Shown here piece by piece: positions 61,039 through 64,000 of a stretch of DNA of 64,000 nt. Below the pieces are notes generated by a model, which saw only the letters and a list, made by a program, of their open reading frames with translations, was not told the DNA's origin and ran no database searches. Within the stretch, counting starts at the first letter, position 1; every line of letters starts with the position of its first letter. Origin of the DNA: Onchidella celtica (lineage: Eukaryota; Mollusca; Gastropoda; Systellommatophora; Onchidiidae). The stretch is taken from the NCBI GenBank assembly GCA_963931925.1, contig OZ007569.1, positions 44,486,521-44,550,520 of the forward strand. The letters are read 5' to 3'. Position numbers and translations under genes: made by a program.

Positions 61039-61275
61039 TTAATAGAATAATCCAAGATAAAGGACAACGACTAAAAAACCCCCAAATTGAACTTTACGTC
61101 CGCTGACCAAAACACCAGCCAGCTTTTCAATTACGTCCATCCCAAGGACAAAATCAACACCACCAACAATATGATCCACCACAGACACACGAGTCGTCAC
61201 CCTTGAATCTCCACCTCTACTTTCTACTTGTGTAACACCTTTGCACTGTACGGTGCGACCGTCAAATGCTTGCAT
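61039..61275 (-). pseudogene. Retroelement aspartic-protease remnant
   Basis: A 78-codon frame downstream of gag, in a different frame, contains MQAFDGRTVQCKGVTQVE and VDFVLGMDVI. This is the pattern of the C-terminal half of retropepsin-like domains (strand, then LG.D). The catalytic Asp-Thr/Ser-Gly expected upstream is not visible. That stretch is occupied by stops and, beyond it, an ACACAGCCC-type minisatellite (61356-61425). The protease is probably inactive. Confidence 0.6.
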
Positions 61276-61355
61276 CGTGCTCTCCCCATCAATCAGTTGG
61301 CGACAAAACAGATTTGTTTCACTCTCCAGTGCGGCAGGTCCTGTTTACGTTGATC

Positions 61356-61425
61356 TCCACACAGCCCACACAGTCCACACAGCCCACACAGTCCACACAG
61401 CCCACACAGCGCACACAGCCCCCAC
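61356..61425. repeat. Minisatellite ACACAGCCC/ACACAGTCC between gag and protease
   Basis: Alternating ACACAGCCC and ACACAGTCC units, about seven to eight nine-mers, lie in the interior of the LTR element just after the gag stop. Confidence 0.9.
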
Positions 61426-61438
61426 AGACCATACTTTG

Positions 61439-62119
61439 CTATACACCAGCCTGCTTCTCATAATTGCAATGATTTGCAATATGACCCTCTCTTCTACATC
61501 TGTAACAGTTAATTTTCTTTTCTGGGCAATTTCGAACCAAATGAGGCCCTCCACAACCGAAACACTTCATCGTATTTTGTCCTGGCCTCTGCACTTCCAT
61601 TCCTGTTGTTTGAACTGCTGCACTCATCTCAGACTTACCAGCTAAAATTCTTGCCCGTGTCAAAATTTTACTAACAGACATAATGTCTATGCCTTGGAGT
61701 TGTTGCAGTTCCATGCCGATAGACTCTGGTAAACCAGTCACAAATGCTAATTTCACAATTTCTTCCAGTCCAGCACCCACAAACCCACTCTCCCTGGCTA
61801 ACCGACGAAGTTCATTTGCAAAAACATCCACTGACTCTCCTCCCCACCGAACCGACTTTAATCGACTGAACGCGGCAAACTTGCCTATTGAGAATGCTGC
61901 CTTGAGATTTTTCTTTATCTTTTCAACATCTAATTTATCATTATCTGACATCTCCAAGTAGACTGCCAAGGCACCGTCTTCCAAATACAAAGGCAGAAAC
62001 TTTGCCAAATCTTTAACATTTGTAAGACTCGCCACTAGTTCCACCTTTTGAATCCACGCTGCGACATCTCCCGCACCTCTGAACGGCCTGATCATTTCAG
62101 ACACCTTAATCGAAGCCAT
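61439..62119 (-). CDS. Gag-like capsid/nucleocapsid protein of an LTR retrotransposon
   Basis: An intact frame of 226 codons starts about 24 bp inside the 5' LTR boundary. The N-terminal two thirds is helical and gag-like (IRPFRGAGDVAAWIQKVELV, FLPLYLEDGALAVY, VFANELRRLARESGF, LAFVTGLPESI). It should form the particle shell. The C-terminus carries two nucleic-acid-binding zinc knuckles: CFGCGGPHLVRNC, with a shortened C-x2-C-x3-H-x4-C spacing, and CYRCRREGHIANHC, with the canonical C-x2-C-x4-H-x4-C. The frame is undamaged, consistent with recent insertion. It is a retrotransposon protein, not a host gene, and could act in trans with related elements. Confidence 0.92.
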   Translation of the reverse strand: MASIKVSEMIRPFRGAGDVAAWIQKVELVASLTNVKDLAKFLPLYLEDGALAVYLEMSDNDKLDVEKIKKNLKAAFSIGKFAAFSRLKSVRWGGESVDVFANELRRLARESGFVGAGLEEIVKLAFVTGLPESIGMELQQLQGIDIMSVSKILTRARILAGKSEMSAAVQTTGMEVQRPGQNTMKCFGCGGPHLVRNCPEKKINCYRCRREGHIANHCNYEKQAGV

Positions 62120-62142
62120 AGTTCAAGTTTGCCGAAATAGCT

Positions 62143-62369
62143 TGTAGTTTCGTTTACTCACGTTTCTTGGAGATCTCTGCACCTCACCCCAGGGCCCTGG
62201 GTTTCTGTGTCTGATCATAAGATCCCCGCTCTGCTGTCTTGCTAAAATCCCTCTCTTCTTGGTCACGTGATCTCACGCCTGCCTATCTTGCCGGGCACGT
62301 GATTCTCATTCTTTTTCGCGTCGTGCACGATGCACGCTCAACCTTGTTCACCGTGAAAAACCAACTACA
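62143..62369 (-). repeat. 5' LTR of the gag element
   Basis: Partner of 60623-60849 and apparently identical apart from one terminal base. Read on the minus strand the element begins here with TGTAGTTGGTTTTTCACGGT. I could not identify the primer-binding site that should follow. Confidence 0.95.
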
Positions 62370-62374
62370 TTACC

Positions 62375-63296
62375 CACCCAATTACAGGCATCAATCATTA
62401 CGAGACTCCAGTTGTACTGGTATGTGCGTTTTTTTCTTTTTTAGGGCCCATCAATTTTCTTCCTCTCCACAAGGTCTTAAGTATGACAATGAGTGTAAAA
62501 ATGATAAATACATTTAGATTAAATCTACCAAAACGGAAGGGCTTTACAGTTTAAAAGAATTGACAATGTTAGTTTATGGCCAAATTATTATGATCCATAT
62601 TTGTTAATATAGGTCAAATATAGGTGTTCAGTTGCCCAGGCAGCCTGCCGAGAGATTTTGCTTCGCCCGTACGGCACAATTATATAATATAGCATGGTGA
62701 GCAGCCTAGGCTACTGAACCCAATGCCTTGAGCCTAACCAGACTGACTGAAGGAAATTAATTGTGCAAAGTAATGAAGAAGCACCAAATTTCGCAGATAC
62801 AAATGTCGCTAAGAATAAATGCTGATATAGAATCATGTTAACAGATTTACTTACATGTGATTTTGAGGACCCTGAATATTTCCCATACAAACCTGTATTA
62901 AAAATTTTGAAAAATCAGGGGACATAACGGGGGAAATAGTGCCCTGGCTGTTATTCTAGTCACACATCTACAGGAATGTAAAAAAAAAAATTTTAAATGA
63001 TCAATACAAAAATATGTATTCTAGAGAAGATTGGCAGCGCTGTAAAGAATTTTTTTAAATGGTCAATTTTATTGTGAAATTGAGAAGGCAGTTTTGAACT
63101 CAGGGAGACCTGAAAACTGAGGCAGACACGCCGCCGGGCTGGCTTGCTCCGCCAGCAATCAGCCTGCCCGGCTGTCCGGCAGGCAGTTCCTGTGAACGCT
63201 GTGCCTGGCAGGCAATCGCAGGCTCCCGTGCAACTGAAGGCACACCTGAGTGACGAAAAAGTACGGAATAAATATGGCGAACTTTCACCTACTCTT
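62375..63296. other. Intergenic, no supported gene
   Basis: AT-rich, then a GC-rich patch at about 63125-63235 with GCCGGGC, GCCTGCCCGGC and GGCAGGCA words that partly pair with each other. No element boundary could be set. Confidence 0.5.
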
Positions 63297-63299
63297 GCT

Positions 63300-64000
63300 G
63301 TTGATTTTTGCTGTCAATAATATTATTTCTGGCCAGATTGACTTGATCTTTCATATCTGCGCTGAGATTGCTCACATTGAAGATGTACATTTTGTAAACT
63401 TAAACTTGTTTAATGTTCTGCAACAATAATTCAACAAAGTTTAGCTTTGAACGATAATTACAAAGTGCGTTGCATCTGTAATTAATGTCTATAAAAATTA
63501 CTGCCACAGTGATGTTGTCATTATGTTTGCGGTAAATCATAGTTCATTTAAATGAGAACAGGGTACTGGGATGTTATTTTCCCATTCCACTCCTTTGTTT
63601 AATTGGTATCATTTACATTTGTCTCCTTATAACGGCTCATTCAAAACCATGTTTGGTTGAATTGCAATTTAAGAAAGCAGAAATAATTTTGAGTTGACTT
63701 TCTCTGAAAGATTCGGGGGTATTGAGAAATATTCTGTCTAATCTTTATCTTGACAAAGCTATCAAATTACGCATTTTTGATAGAGGAACGTTGTTTTCAC
63801 AGCTAGGGGGGAATTTAGTGAATTAAGCAGAGAAAAAACTGCTCCGAAAGACATTTTTTTTATTTTAAAGTACTACTTCATAATTTTTGTTTTGCGTAGA
63901 ATTAATTTTATTGACTTACTGTTGTTTTACAAAATAACTATTACTGACCCAATCACTATGAATGCAAGTCACACCCCCCCCCCCCGGCCTATATGAATGG
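63300..64000 (-). repeat. Inverted copy of the receptor upstream region at 22405-23050
   Basis: On the minus strand the landmarks of 22405-23050 occur in order, from CCATTCATATAGGCC at the window edge to CCAGAAATAATATTATTG near 63330. The homology stops at about 63300, which corresponds to about 190 bp before the start codon of the receptor at 23243. No receptor coding sequence follows, so this is an orphan upstream region. The copy extends beyond the window. Confidence 0.9.

Larger units (their letters stand above)
60623..62369 (-). mobile_element. Short LTR retrotransposon with gag and protease remnant, lacking pol
   Basis: Two 227-bp direct repeats (60623-60849 and 62143-62369) bound a 1.29-kb interior. 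Outside them lies a perfect 5-bp target duplication TTACC (60618-60622 and 62370-62374). The interior reads on the minus strand: a gag frame followed by a protease-like fragment. Reverse transcriptase, RNase H and integrase are absent, so the copy must rely on a relative for mobility. The LTRs appear identical except for the penultimate-region base G/A at their right end, so the insertion is young. Confidence 0.97.

Overview
The window looks like a gastropod mollusc nuclear genome, most likely a heterobranch. It is AT-rich and littered with (CT)n/(GA)n, (TTCA)n and homopolymer tracts. Its genes are intron-less 7-transmembrane receptors in tandem, it carries PIF/Harbinger, hAT, mariner-like, LINE and LTR elements, and it shows no bacterial signal. 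The receptors resemble the rhodopsin-like chemosensory receptors known from Aplysia and other sea slugs. Species and family assignments are from recall and sequence reading, not from a database search.

The backbone is a same-strand (+) array of one receptor subfamily. Four copies are intact: 23243-24265, 33608-34609, 41914-42924 and 55591-56604. Three are broken: 3442-4135 (5' truncated, two frameshifts), 7155-8193 (full length with one 4-bp net insertion) and 30408-31890 (split by a 1.1-kb solo LTR and 3' truncated). Flanking non-coding DNA repeats with the receptors. An upstream block about 0.3-0.9 kb before the start is shared by four copies. Other shared flank segments lie at about 2.0-3.3, 14.1-16.8, 29.6-30.3 and 37.3-39.5 kb. 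Orphan flanks without a receptor lie at about 1.2-1.8 kb and, inverted, at 63.3-64.0 kb. This is a birth-and-death locus built from duplicated blocks several kb long.

Mobile DNA fills much of the rest. 17107-21959 is a degenerate PIF/Harbinger transposon with long terminal inverted repeats, a three-exon HARBI1-type nuclease (-) and a three-exon MADF/BESS-like partner (+). 28315-29076 and 50407-51931 are 5'-truncated LINEs. 30547-31643 and 58634-59785 are probable solo LTRs. 60623-62369 is a young short LTR retrotransposon (- strand) with gag, a protease remnant and near-identical 227-bp LTRs flanked by TTACC. Small non-autonomous elements are a hAT MITE (45550-45960), a Harbinger-like MITE (48586-48728), a fold-back mariner-like element (57096-57178) and a TIR element at 51938-52251.

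The intact receptors are presumably separately expressed membrane chemoreceptors. All lack the TM3-ECL2 disulfide and carry ERC, CNTP and NFFVY/NFFIY in place of DRY, CWxP and NPxxY. The least explained item is a decayed minus-strand coding-like segment present in three copies (15.7-16.8, 29.7-30.25 and 38.1-38.6 kb). It travels with the receptor blocks and belongs to no family I recognise.
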